Assembly (NCBI GenBank): GCA_015178975.1 | Contig: WHVD01000001.1 | Location: 1,178,001 to 1,242,000 of the forward strand | Reading direction: 5' to 3' | DNA length: 64,000 nt | Source: Hysterangium stoloniferum | Lineage: Eukaryota; Basidiomycota; Agaricomycetes; Hysterangiales; Hysterangiaceae | Shown here: piece by piece, positions 32,919 to 44,139 of the stretch | Layout: each line of letters starts with the position of its first letter | Position numbering within the stretch: position 1 is the stretch's first letter | Made by a program: the position numbers and the translations under genes | Notes under the pieces: generated by a model | What the model saw: the letters and a program-made list of their open reading frames with translations, nothing else | The model's database searches: none | What the model was told of the DNA's origin: nothing

Positions 32919-35900
32919 CTAAATATCATCCTCCTGCGCATTATCGATCATTTCTGCATAATCCTCGTAGCTCGCAAATGTCGCCAACTTTTGCCGCTTT
33001 TTCTTCGCCCCTGCTTCCTCCTTCTCCCTGCCGCGCTTTCGCGTCTTTTGTTCGTCGCCACCGCCGAAGAAGCCCTGCCATTCCTCTTCTCCCGCGTCTC
33101 CGTCGCCTGACGCGCCAGATGGGAAGTCCATGAGGCCTGTTGGATCATCGCCATCACCGTCGCTGACGATGTCGTCTTCATCTTCAATAAAGTCGAGTTC
33201 CGACCCGTCGTTGCTGAGGGACTCTACATCGGTTGCGTCGGCCTTTTCAGACCCGTCCTCGTCCTCGCCTTCATCACCGTCTAGGTCTGATGGGAGACTA
33301 TCCTCATCGCCGACGTCGCTCCCAGCTAGCTCAGGAACCGACTTTTTCATGGCCTACAAAGATGCAGGCGTTAGCATCATGTTAGTCGACTGTAAGAGGC
33401 AAGGTTGTAATACACACCGCCCAAACTTCGGCCTCCTCCGGATCGCTGTCGTCCTCTACATCCGCTAACGATACGCCCTCATCCTCGTCACTGTCTCCCT
33501 TGTCCTTGCCCCTCCGCTTATCCGCCTTCGCAGCCCGTGCTTGTTCTTTATCGTGCTTCCGCGAGAAGAATTTATGGAAAAAGACCTATACACAGAGCGT
33601 CACGTCAGCCCACAACTCCAGCGCTGCGAGGACAAATGAAACGACAACCATACCTGATCCACCGGCACGTCACCTTCGCTCTTCTTCCGAAATTGTTCCG
33701 CATTGACGACGTCTGTCGCTCTTCCAGTCTTCCCCGAATGTACTGTTCCGGTCCCATCATCGTACGCAGCAGGCTGCATTGCCGATGCGCCTTTTTGGCG
33801 TGGCTTCTTCGCATTGCGGTATACGAACCGGTCGAGGAAGTGGGAGAGTGTGTTGAGTCCTAAGTCGGCTGTGGCTGTGACCTGGGTATGCATGAGAAGT
33901 TGGCGAGCGTGCAACGAGACACTTGGGTGATAGTGATGTAACAAGGGAAGCTATTAAACGGTCAGATAGGGAACGCCGGACAGATAACATGGACGTACGA
34001 GTTCCCACAAACAAGTTGTTTCGGCATGTGCGAACTGGGGGTCACGTTTGTGTGGATCATAGATATCTTCCACATTTCGCGGCACGTTCGTCATGTTCCG
34101 AACGTCTGGCAGAGTCCCGAAGAGCTGAAAATAACGCAAGTTAAACACACACCAACCAACTGCTCAGACATTCCTACCTCGCCTAGAAGATATAGCCCAC
34201 CGCAAATAAACTCCGGGCGGTGTATCCCAAGTGTCTGCACAAAGCGCTTCACAAACGCCGCCACACGCGCGTGGTCTCTATCGGCCTTGAGGGCTTTGAA
34301 GACAAGATTGAGGTACATGGCTTGTTTCGATGACGTTGAGAGACGCGGGTCAAGAATTGACGCGTAGAGCGCACGATGGAATCGCGTCGCTATAGCGGGC
34401 CGGCTTGTGGATACGTGGTGTATGAGCATCAGAGCTTGGAGGCTAACGCTGAATGTTGCCGTGTGGGTGATACGGAATACAGTGTCGATGTGTTTGTCGA
34501 ATGCACTACAAAAATCAATGACTATAATCAGAGAGACAGTGACACTCCTGAAGAGGAAGAACACGCACGCTGAATTCTCCGTCTTCGCGAATGGCAACGC
34601 GCGGTTGACACCTGTCAAAATCGCCGACACCAACTTCGAGTTCGCATCCGGTACTTCCTGGAATGCCATATCCGGTCCTTTCCCCTTCCCCTTGTGATCT
34701 CTTTTATTGGGTTTGCCTTTATACCCCTTTCGTTGCTTCGGCGTATGATCTTCTTCTTCAATTTTCTCCTCGGGAGCGTCCTCTCCCAGCAGCTCCTTGA
34801 AAAGCTCAAAGTAGACATCAATAAGTCTCATCGCGACTTCTTTGTCGCCGGGTGTTAACACGATTTGGTTGAACGTGATTACGGCGTAGTACCGCGCGTG
34901 GGTGTTGCCTTCGGGTGCTGCAGGCTTTTGTGTGGAGGACGTCGACGGAATTGGGCGAAGGATAAATGAAGATACTTCGTGCACGATAATCTTCTTCATC
35001 TGAGGGTGGAGTTGGAGGAGTTGAAGAAGATGATGGGAAGCTTTTGAAGCGACGGATTTGTCAGAGTCATTCTGAATAAAAGTGTTAGTGACGTCCAATA
35101 AATAATATCAGGACGTCTTAGATTACAAGTTTGTTCACTAAAAGACGGAGGAGATTCTGCTCTTGTTCAGGCTTTTCCCGCAGAAGTTGGAATACCAGAT
35201 GCATGGCTTGCGTTCGAATATAAGGAAGCGCGTCGGCAGACAATCCCTAGAACAAGTACATCAAAACGTGCGATATAGCGCAAAGTGTGGTGGCATAGTT
35301 ACTTCCAGTATTTGAAGAGTGGCGAAGAAGTATTTCTTCAGCCAGTCTTCGAAATGCCACATAATTAGATGTTGGTCTGTAACATCAGGATGGGTTATGG
35401 GCTGGTCCCGAAAAAATCTAACAGGGATTGCGTGAGGAGTCCTCGTGGCATCGACAGGGAGACACATACTTCAATTTCCTGTCGGGAGCGCCTCCGCCTA
35501 CCAACCAGTCGACAATAGCGCGAAGAGCCTTCAAGCTCTCCTCCCGACCTTTCTTCGACGCCATGGCCTTCAGGCTGTCCAAAGCTCTGATGTTATGTAT
35601 CGGGGATCCTTGCACCATAAGTATTAACGCAGAAAGACGATCCGATAACGTTCCTGAGGTAAGAACGTGAGATAAAAAGCGTGCGTCGGCTGTGGATGTC
35701 GTATGCGAGGAGGATTTGGCGTATAAAGTTGCATCTTTTTCAAGCAAAGTGGCCGCTTGACTAGATTTTGACGCTAAATACTCAGGAGATGCGGATGGGC
35801 GGGATGTGGACGGTATGATAACTGGTGCGGCGGTGTACCATTGCGACGTTGGTGGCAAGACCTACATTGGATGGAAAACATTACAATTCAATAAATGAGA

Positions 35901-36400
35901 TAACGGCAAGAAAGTGCCCACAAAATTTAGCTTTCCACCTCGCGTGCTGTCCAGGGCTTTTGCTGCAATCTCCGCGATTTTCACCTTTTCACTTGGAATA
36001 GGTTCATTGGGCTTTGGCTTAGGTACATCAGGGATACTCTTTCGGCTTGAAGACTCCGCTTCTGCATCATCTTGTTCAACCGTGGCAGCAGCCCGCACAG
36101 ATCCGAAGTCAAGAGACTTCATAAACTTGGTGACGTCTTTGACTAACTTGGGCTTTGAAGCACAGTAAATACACAATATCGGTAACAGACATGATAGCTT
36201 ACATCACTCATAACATTTTTATCCTCCTCCAGCCCATCGCTCTCGGCATCTTTAACAAGTTCATAGTCTTCATCGATATCACCACCCAAAGCCTTGATGG
36301 AAGCTTTTAGATCCACGTTTCCCGCTTCACTCTTCTTCGTAGGAATCTCCTCCTGTTTCTTTTCGCCTCCCTTTTGTCGTGAAGGCTTCATTCGAGCCAT
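32919..36400 (-). CDS. MAK21: MAK21/NOC1 (CEBPZ) ribosome biogenesis protein
   Basis: Eleven exons: 36203-36400, 35922-36152, 35470-35861, 35303-35417, 35127-35246, 34569-35071, 34178-34505, 33999-34124, 33654-33950, 33418-33585 and 32919-33353. They join in frame to about 970 residues, the usual size for the family. Recognisable parts: basic N-terminus MARMKPSRQKGGEKK; HEAT-like block (DWLVGGG, FFRDQPITHPDV, LRLLVNKL, SKASHHLLQLL); ARYYAVITFNQIVL; CBF/Mak21 domain with FVKRFVQTLGIHRPEFICGG, LPDVRNMTNVPRNVEDIYDP and ETTCLWEL, then FLDRFVYRNAKKPR; and a long acidic tail (DEDEGVSLADVEDD...SYEDYAEMIDNAQEDDI). In yeast the protein acts in the nucleolus with Noc2 on early 60S assembly. The gene is divergent from MAGO with only 83 bp between start codons. 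Confidence 0.95.
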
Positions 36401-36483
36401 GTTGCAGATCCTAGAGAAATTTAGAGAGGCGCCCGGATTACGTACACAGGGTTGTTTCCTTCACTTCAGGAACAACAACAACG
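36401..36483. promoter_or_regulatory. Compact bidirectional promoter of MAK21 and MAGO
   Basis: Only 83 bp separate the divergent start codons of two core nuclear genes, so 5' UTRs and promoters must overlap. No clear TATA box is visible. The segment contains AACAACAACAACG just before the MAGO start. Confidence 0.6.
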
Positions 36484-37279
36484 ATGGCTCTCGAAAAAGA
36501 TCCATTCTACTTGAGGTAAGTCTGTTTGGTATAGTGTCAGTCACGTTACTTATCGATTGTGATATTAGATACTAGTTAGTTGTTCATGCACAACGCGCTC
36601 AAGTATACGTTTCACTGATCACGTTTCGCCCCTCAGCACTGGCCACTCTGGCAAGCACGGACACGAGTTCTTGGAGTTTGAGTACTCCCATGGCCGTCTG
36701 AGATACGCCAACAACTCCAACTATCGAAATGACAGTCTAATCCGGAAAGAAAGTGCGTCGGCTTGTTGTGCCAGCCTCGTGCTTTCTTGCTGATAGTTAT
36801 GATGGCGTTTGCTCTTTAGTGTGGGTGGGACCTTTGGTGGTGAAAGAGTTGAAGCGCATTGTGGCGTCGAGCGAGATTACAAAGTGAGCGCACACGCTTA
36901 TGCCCGTTTGTCTCGCGGTTTCCCTTAACATGTATCGCTACAGAGAGGACGATACAAATTGGCCAAAAAAGAACATCGTCGGCAAGCAAGAGTTAGAAAT
37001 TCGGTTAGGCAACGATCACATTGCGTTTGAGGTAAGCAGCGTGGCTGTCGCTGTGTCGATTAGGGTGTGACACGATTGCTAGACGGCAAAAATTGGGTCA
37101 TTGGTAGATGTGGGAGAAAGTGAGGACCCCGATGGCTTGCGTGTGTTCTATTACTTGGTTCAAGATTTGAGAGTACGTATCACGTTTCGTTTCTTTTCCA
37201 TGTCTGGGTCACTCAAGCTCCTTGCTAGTGTTTCATTATCTCTCTCATTTCGCTCCACTTCAAGATCAAGCCTATATAA
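36484..37279 (+). CDS. MAGO: Mago nashi, exon junction complex subunit
   Basis: Seven exons: 36484-36515, 36569-36574, 36637-36752, 36820-36883, 36944-37031, 37083-37172 and 37229-37279; 148 residues in total, the normal size. The protein is conserved throughout: [94 protein letters not shown], and the end [13 protein letters not shown] binds Y14 (RBM8A) in the exon junction complex on spliced mRNA. Exon 2 is only 6 nt (ATACTA); without it the invariant RYY motif is lost. All introns are GT-AG and 52-68 nt. Expression is presumably linked to MAK21 through the shared 83-bp upstream region. Confidence 0.95.
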
Positions 37280-38153
37280 CAGAGCCAGATGATGGAGTTT
37301 GTTGTGTTTTCAATATGTATAATGCGCCAAGTTGATGAATTTGAAGTATCATACCTGTTTTCTATTGTTCTGATTCATGTATGAGTTTTTCCTAACTCGT
37401 GCCCAGTTTGAATATCTCACTCACTGTTCGGTGGCGTCCTAAATTTGATATTTATGTGAGACTCGTTTTGTTTTGCTGGTGCATCTGGCAGGTTACTCTA
37501 CCCAGATGTTGCCTATCTGTTAGGCAACTTCTGGGTAGTCATTGGATATTTTATTGGCTCAGAAGCCAATGCATTCTTTTGACAATGTCAACGATTCTTC
37601 TGAGCCATTCCAAGTCACAGTGGAAAAGTTCTCCGTCAGACCAAAGATGAGGCTTTGGGAAGAAACGTTCGAATCCAGGAATTTGGTCAAATGAGAAGTT
37701 GCCCAGGAGACTCGTATCGATACTCCGTAAAATAAATGCATACAGTCAATACGAATATCTCTCATTTCACATCTACTTCAAAAAAACGGCCCACTCAAAT
37801 TTGGTTCCAAATTTATAAGTAGTACTCGTTCGAAACGTGTTCACCATAGCACTATTACTGGCAAAAGAAAAACATGAAATATAACAGAATAGAGCACCAT
37901 TTTACATATCGCCATCACGATTTCCAAAGTAGAGCATTTTAGGGTGGTTTCTATGTATTGAGCAATACAATAAATACCTTTACTTTGCCTGACCTTGCCA
38001 ACCCAATACGTTGCTCACGTCTTCGATGGTCACTTTCATCTACATCGAACTTTGTGGTACTTAATACCCATCATCCAATTTTTACGTGGAGAAAGTGGCA
38101 CGAATTGACGGTTTACTAGTGTTTACAGTCTTTTAATTATCGATGCATGTCAT
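37280..38153. other. Intergenic with hairpin and short coding-like remnant
   Basis: Between MAGO and the peroxiredoxin gene. 37498-37538 is an 18-bp stem (one mismatch, 5-nt loop; CTACCCAGA...TCTGGGTAG). 37554-37694 is an open plus-strand frame (MHSFDNVNDSSEPFQVTVEK, SVRPKMRLWEETFESRNLVK) with coding-like composition but no recognised domain and no upstream exon that I could find. The rest, 37700-38150, shows nothing. Confidence 0.4.
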
Positions 38154-38941
38154 CTAGAGCGTTTTCAATAGCGATTCAGCAGCAGTGGCAGTAATCTCAT
38201 CCGGGTCGTTATCAACATATACGGCAGAGACCTTATCGTCATCTACCACAAGAGCGTATCGCTGTAATATTTTAGTAACTGAAAAGAGAATGAGAACAAA
38301 TGTGTTGATAATGCTCATACCTTGGCGCGGGGACTCCCAAGTCGCGGAGTGGCATCAAAAATGAGCCCAAGGGCAGAGCTGAATGCGCCCCTGTCATCCG
38401 CGTAAAAATGAACAGCTGCAAATTATATATTTTTTAAATTGAGGACATTGATGGAAGCTGAACTTGACGTACGTGTGCCCTCACGCGCCAAGCTATCCTT
38501 CCACGCTTTCATAACGAAGACATCGTTCACGGATACCACATGAATTCCGTGCACATTTTTATCCTGGAAGTCCTTGAAGCTGTAGATATACTCCAAGATC
38601 TGTCCAGAACAGGGTCGGGTAAATGCACCTGGGACACCCAGCTACTCCGCAAAAGGTAAACAACCGGAAATTCTCAATAAAGGCTGAGCTGGGAACGACA
38701 CACAATAATATTCCTTCCGAATAAGTAGCGAAACGTGATCATCTGATCCGGGTCGTTTTCTTTAACTGGAGTAGCAGGAATGGGAGTTCCAGGCTAGTTG
38801 AACATGCAAATATTAAATAAATGCGCATTGTTCATGAACTATGGATCTTACGGTAATTTGAGCCGCAGCTAAAATTGACGATGCGGCAGCGTGAGCAGCG
38901 TCGGCCGCGCTTGCAGTTGCTGAAGATAGAATAGCGGTCAT
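38154..38941 (-). CDS. Prx5-type peroxiredoxin (thiol peroxidase)
   Basis: Five exons: 38852-38941, 38704-38793, 38473-38641, 38321-38415 and 38154-38261; introns are 58, 62, 57 and 59 nt. They give 183 residues. The redoxin domain has the peroxidatic Cys in LGVPGAFTRPCSGQ, followed by YSFKDFQDKNVHGIHVVSVN, DVFVMKAWKD, VHFYADDRGAFSSALGL, DATPRLGSPRAKRYALVVDD and a C-terminal ATAAESLLKTL. This matches the AHP1/PMP20/Asp f 3 group, which reduces hydroperoxides using thioredoxin or glutathione systems. The first 30 residues are Ala/Ser-rich and specific to this gene; the end is not a clear peroxisomal SKL. A broken tandem copy lies at 40090-40856 in the same orientation. Confidence 0.9.
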
Positions 38942-40089
38942 GAAAATTGAGGATAAAGTGTAAGGGAGGGAACTTGCGTTGAGGATACTTATAGGGGTAT
39001 TTTAATGTGACGTCAGCGGAAATCAATTGCAGCTACAGTTGTGAATAAACATAACCATGATGTCATGCGTTGATTCCCCAGACTGCTGTCGCAAGCAGCA
39101 TTTGCCTTCTTTATCTATCCTGACGTCTTTGACCCGGATGTCTTTGCCTTGGACCTCACTAGTGCGAGCATACATGACAGTCTTCTCTATCTACTTTGTT
39201 TCGGACCCGCCTTTCAGGCGTTGTGCTTCGTGTTCGAGCCGTTCAATGATGTAAGAGAATCGCTTCCAGTATCTCGCGCATCATTTTGAACTCTCCATCG
39301 TCTCCAAGGGCCTGATTGCTTTCCATTCCCCATGTGAAGGTTCACCAATTTCGAAATGTGGAAGGAACTATGGAACAATGGAATAAAGGAGAAACAACAC
39401 TAGCTTAAGTCTGTTCTACCTCGTTTTCCATTTCATTTTATTAACATGCTAAGCCAAACTAAAGGTATTTCTGATTAGATTGCCATCAGACATGTTCCCA
39501 CTCGATCGTTTGAATGGATCAGCATGTAATCGAGAGCCAAGTACAAGTAACCCGAACTACCATAATGCCTGTCAAAACATGGGAGCGGCCATGGATGTAG
39601 AACAATAACGTCATTTGCCATACCTCTGGTCGCACTATATGCGCACTCTGTATGTACATGCCGTTTCCCTGCGCATATACATATCGGTATCCCTTCGCGG
39701 GACGGCACATCGTATGTAGTGGCACATGAAAAAAATATTGAATCGGACAAGCTGGTTCGACACGTCTGTTGGCCAAGATCGATGTAACTCGCCAATGTCA
39801 GATTCCCATGACCAGCTAATCAGAGGGCCGCCCGAGACTCATCATACTTATTAATGGGGCTCTGTGTGATCGCGCGCTTCCGACTTTGTCCTGTTTCACG
39901 AATCGACCGAAATTGTATATGTCTAGTTGGTTTACTCATTGTGAGCTCATATTAAAATATGTATCCTTCTTTTCTGACAGATAGCAGGGCTTTGTCAGGA
40001 AATATTAAAAATAGTATGAGTTGTCTTATTGTAATACATAATCACAAATTGACGGTTACTAGCAGTTTTTTAGTTATCGATGCAGTCAT
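38942..40089. other. Intergenic between the two peroxiredoxin copies
   Basis: 39057-39370 carries, on the minus strand, coding-like pieces in two frames (ALGDDGEFKMMREILEAI, then YIIERLEHEAQRLKGGS) ending in a stop; this may be the eroded 3' end of an unidentified gene. Short parts of it (39300-39365 and 39070-39100) recur in reverse at 40970-41030. 39400-40080 shows nothing recognisable. Confidence 0.35.
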
Positions 40090-40856
40090 CTAGAGTGTTT
40101 TCAATAGCGAATCAGCAGTAGTGATAGTAGTCTCATTCCAGCCGTCATCAACATATACGGCAGATACCGTACCGTCATCTACCACAAGAGCGTATAGCTG
40201 TAATATTTCAGTAATTGAAAGAGAATTAGAACAAATGTGTTGATAATGCTCATACCCTGGCACGGGGACTCCCAAATTGCGGAGTGGCATCGTAAGTGAG
40301 CCCAACAGCGGAGCTAAACTATATCGATGGAAACTGAACTTGACGTACATGACCCATCACGCATCATTGTTCGCGCTCCCTCACCCAACTGCTGTGCCAA
40401 GCAATCCTTCCACGTTTTCATAACGAAGGCATCGTTCAGGGACACCACATAAATTCCGAGCACATTTTTATCCTGGAAGTCCTTGAGGTTGTGGATATAC
40501 TCCAAGATCCGTCCAGAACAGGTTCAGGTAAATGCACCTGGGACGCCCAACTATTCCGCAGAAAGTAGGCAACCGGAAATTCTCAATAAAGGCTGAGCTG
40601 AGAACGACGCACAATAATATTCCTTCCGGGTAAGTTGTCAAACGTGAGCATCTGAAACGTGTCGTTTTCTTTAACTGGAGTAGCAGGGATGGGAGCTCCA
40701 GGCTCGTTGAACATGGAAATATTAAATAAATGCGCATTATTCATGAACTATGGATCCTACCTGAATTTTCGCCCCAGCTAAAATTGACGCTCCGGCACAG
40801 AGAACAGAGTTGGCCGCTGTTGCATTTGATGCAGAAGATTGGCGTTGAGAACACCT
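40090..40856 (-). pseudogene. Prx5-type peroxiredoxin, broken tandem copy
   Basis: Homologous to 38154-38941 along its length. The last exon is open (LYALVVDDGTVSAVYVDDGW...LLKTL). In the peroxidatic exon CGA has become TGA directly after LGVPGAFT, two codons before the catalytic Cys. About 75 bp covering the third intron's 3' end and the YADDRGAF codons is missing. The start codon region is not kept. It is a tandem duplicate that has lost function. Confidence 0.85.
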
Positions 40857-41147
40857 ATAGGGGTATTCTAAAATGGCGTCAGCGGAAATTATGTCGCAGC
40901 GAAGATGCGATCATCATCCAAAGCTAGTGTTACTACCGTTTCCATTATTCAATTATTTCATTGTTCCACATTTATAAATTGGTAAACCTTCACATGGGGA
41001 ATGGAAGGCAAATGCTTGCGACAACAGCGGGGGAGTAGTCATGGCTATGCTTATTCACTCCTCTGAAACCTGGTTAACCTTGCAAGTGATCCCACTACTC
41101 TCATCAACAGGGTCAACACTCACAGAGAAAATAGCAACAAGGTAAAT

Positions 41148-41446
41148 ATGGTTTTAACAGTATTCAATGAGGGACCAGCGTGGAAATATGTGAATGTCCC
41201 ATCCAGCGACCAGGAACTCGGATCGAGCCACAGCTTTGTTGATGCACCTTACGTGAACTCAGGCCCAGAACCTGGTCCTTCCGAAGGATCAACTCCAACG
41301 TGCGTTGTCTAATGTTACCGAACGGCTAAAACCTCAACAGATATGTACAAGAACCTGCGATGTCGCGTGCTAAAAGCCTTCGAACCCTGACATTCGACGC
41401 TTTTTTCACTAGCATCTGGCCGCATAGTGCGTCACGCGGCAGGTAG
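41148..41446 (+). CDS. Possible small two-exon gene, unknown
   Basis: Exons 41148-41299 and 41341-41446 join over a 41-nt GT-AG intron to an 85-residue frame (MVLTVFNEGPAWKYVNVPSS..., ...RAKSLRTLTFDAFFTSIWPH). An alternative donor at the end of the second exon (GTAGTGAGT) would extend it into 41485-41570 and could include the frame with EQPNAYLRFPEPFTRVLNLH. No domain is recognised. Composition is coding-like, but there is no homologous copy in the window to support it. Confidence 0.25.
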
Positions 41447-42080
41447 TGAGTCGGGTCGAGCTCGAAAATCCTCCCCGATCCTACAGCAAGCAGGTTCTTC
41501 AACTTTTGAAGATATTGAACAACCGAATGCGTACCTGCGCTTCCCTGAGCCCTTTACACGTGTTTTAAACCTTCATGCTATCCGTACGTACAAACTGGCT
41601 GTGGAGCGAGGAGATATCGCCGATGGAGGAGATATTGCCATCGGCGATATCAACCTCGAGAGAGTTTTATAATCAATTATGACGGTCGGGCTGCGATTGA
41701 AAGTTGTGGCAACTTCTCTTGATCAATTATGACTGTGACTAGTATGTGTTTTCAATGTTTTCAATGTCTCATAAAAGATGTCTATCGAGTCTAATTTAGA
41801 AAATAATGTGCGCCATAAAGGAGGTTGATTTGGTTAGTTATTATTTTGATAGAACCCACTTTCGGCCTGAATTCAATTGAGCCCTGGGGTTAGCTCAGCA
41901 ATTACATGTAAATGAAGGCGAGATGAAAGGGAGATGGTTGAATCGGAATATTCAGAATAATCAGATGAAAATTGTATTTCATTTTGTGCGATAAGGTTGA
42001 TTCCTCCCTATTATAAGTATTATCCAAGGACGTTTTTTTTAAGACTTGGTACGAGTGACCTGTGTGACATCACGTTATTC

Positions 42081-44139
42081 ATGGACAACCCCGTTGAGCA
42101 ACAGGAGCTGCCACAAGCATATGACGAAAACAGCTATCAGCTTGATCCTGGAGGTTATGACATAACTTCCTTACTCTACCAAAATACCTATCATCAACAT
42201 CCTACTGCATACCAGTATGAATATGGCTATCAGCCTAATCACCTCACCAGCTTTAGCTACAGCGAACAGTACCCAAATGTCGGATTTCCTCAAGCTTCTC
42301 AACAGCCCATGCATACAAGTTATGCTCAGAATCCACAGCGTGGATCGCACAATGACGGTCTATCTAGCTACTCCACTGCGCAACCCCCACCACAGCAACC
42401 TTGTGCACCCTCTTCAGAATACCTTGCAAAGTCTCTGGAGCCGTCCACGCGCACACAAGAACCCACACGCAAGCTCCTAATACTTGACCTGAACGGAACA
42501 CTCGTATATCGTCCGAGACCCAAGCCCGCGCCTCGCTCCTCAGGACACCGCATCACTTACGCGCGCCCGTATCTCCCTTCGTTCCGCTCGTATCTCTTCC
42601 ACCCTCAAACGCGGGAGTGGCTCGACGTCATGATATGGAGCTCCGCGCAGCCGCATTCCGTGCGGAGCATGTTGGAAGTGTGTTTTCCGGACGGTGTTGA
42701 GCGACGTCCGGGAGGGAAAGACGACCGGTTCGCTGCTGTGTGGGCGCGAGATACGCTCGGGCTGTCGAGTGCGGATTACTGTCAGTACTATTCCGCCTTT
42801 TTATACATTATGTTGTGTGCAATAACACCGTTTTTCTCTTGTTGTTTTTTTCGGTGTTTGTGCGCGCAACTCTTGTGTGATGTGTATAGCGCGTAAGACT
42901 CAGACAACGAAAGATCTTGATAAGGTCTGGCGGCAGGTTTCGGTGGCTTTGCCTTCAGCGCCATCTATAACACCTCCAGAGTCCCAGCCAAGCGACGCCG
43001 CTTTTTCTGTGCAGAAGTTCCATCACTCACAGGAAACAACGCTTCTTCTTGATGACTCGGCTCTTAAAGCTCACCTTCAGCCGTGGAATCACGTATGCAT
43101 CAAGGAATACGACGCTCTGGCGAGAGAGGCTGACCTCAGCTTTTTCAAAGGAGCAGGTAATACTATCCCCAAAGGGAACAGTGGAGTTCTGGAGGGATCC
43201 TCAGCTGCGGGAAAAATTTTAAGGGACACTGTCGAGAAGATTCACCCGATTGACGCCAACGACGCTAACCAAGAGATTGAATCTGCGCTCATAGCTTTCG
43301 TAGGTGTTCTCGAAACTCTCAAATACGAATCTAATGTCGCTGGATGGCTGCGCAACAAGGGATTATGGGTTAAAGAGGGTGACGGGCAACAGTGTGATCC
43401 TGGGAGTATTGATCCGTCGTCGTCGTCGTCACGAGCGAATACATCATCTCAAGTTCAGCCGACGCCTGCTCCTGCTCCTGCACAGCCCCCGCCCCCGCCC
43501 CCGCCCTATATCCCTACTTCGCTGTCATACTCCCAAGCCGACGAGATCGACATCCCCGGTCTCTTATTTTCGAACCAAAGTTCAAAACGGGCACTAGACA
43601 CTGACGAGGATGCTGATAATAAGGCTAGAACATTGAAGCGCCTGCGGACCGCACGCGACCCGTCAGATCCAGATTCGGGTTCGGTTTCAGTATTTCCCTC
43701 GATTTCACCGCTCCCCAACCTTCATGAAAATAAAACACATCTAACATCACCGCCTCCGCCAGCGCCGTCCGCCGCCCAAATCGTGGCTGCGCTATCCCAT
43801 CCCTTACAGCTTGACCCTGGTTCCGTTTCTGCTGCCCCTTTGGCGCCGTCGTCGTCAGGCCTACAGCCAGAGCCGGTAGCAGCCACCGTTCCAGCTCAGT
43901 CGCAATCGCAGGACCGGGGCCACCCGCTGCCTACGTCTACCTCGCACCCTCAGAGGTCTGACTCGGGCTCGACACCTCAAGCAGAGAATGAGGATACGTT
44001 CTGGTTTTCACACCTGCCGTCTTATCATCATTGGCTCCAGATGGGAAGGGCGGCGTTGGAAAGATTAGGGATCGAAGAAGAGGCGGGGCTGGATGATAAT
44101 GATGATGGTGAGGAGGAGGCGGTTAAAGGGAGCGGTTAG
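42081..44139 (+). CDS. FCP1-homology (NIF) domain protein, HAD phosphatase-like
   Basis: Two exons, 42081-42780 and 42890-44139, joined over a 109-nt intron give 649 residues. The N-terminal 125 residues are Tyr/Gln/Ser/Pro-rich and probably disordered. The FCP1 homology domain follows: LLILDLNGTLVYR (residues 136-140 DLNGT), ITYARPYLPSFRSYLF, EWLDVMIWSSAQPHSVRSML, VWARDTLGL, then in exon 2 TTKDLDKVW, TTLLLDDSALKAHLQPWNHV and the IESALIAFVGVLETL helix. The usual motif is DxDxT; here the second Asp is Asn, so phosphatase activity is uncertain. The C-terminal half has a PTPAPAPAQPPPPPPPY run, a basic KARTLKRLR stretch and an acidic end (DDNDDGEEEAVKG). I chose MDNPVEQ as start; an in-frame upstream codon at 41997 is possible. 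Confidence 0.85.

Noticed and set aside
33130..33468. Ser/Pro-rich plus-strand frame over the MAK21 tail
   Set aside because: It is the complement of the acidic Asp/Glu-rich C-terminal exon of MAK21; the minus-strand frame carries the conserved protein.
40090..40856. Second peroxiredoxin as a functional gene
   Set aside because: The in-frame TGA next to the catalytic Cys and the missing exon junction cannot be repaired by any splice model I tried.
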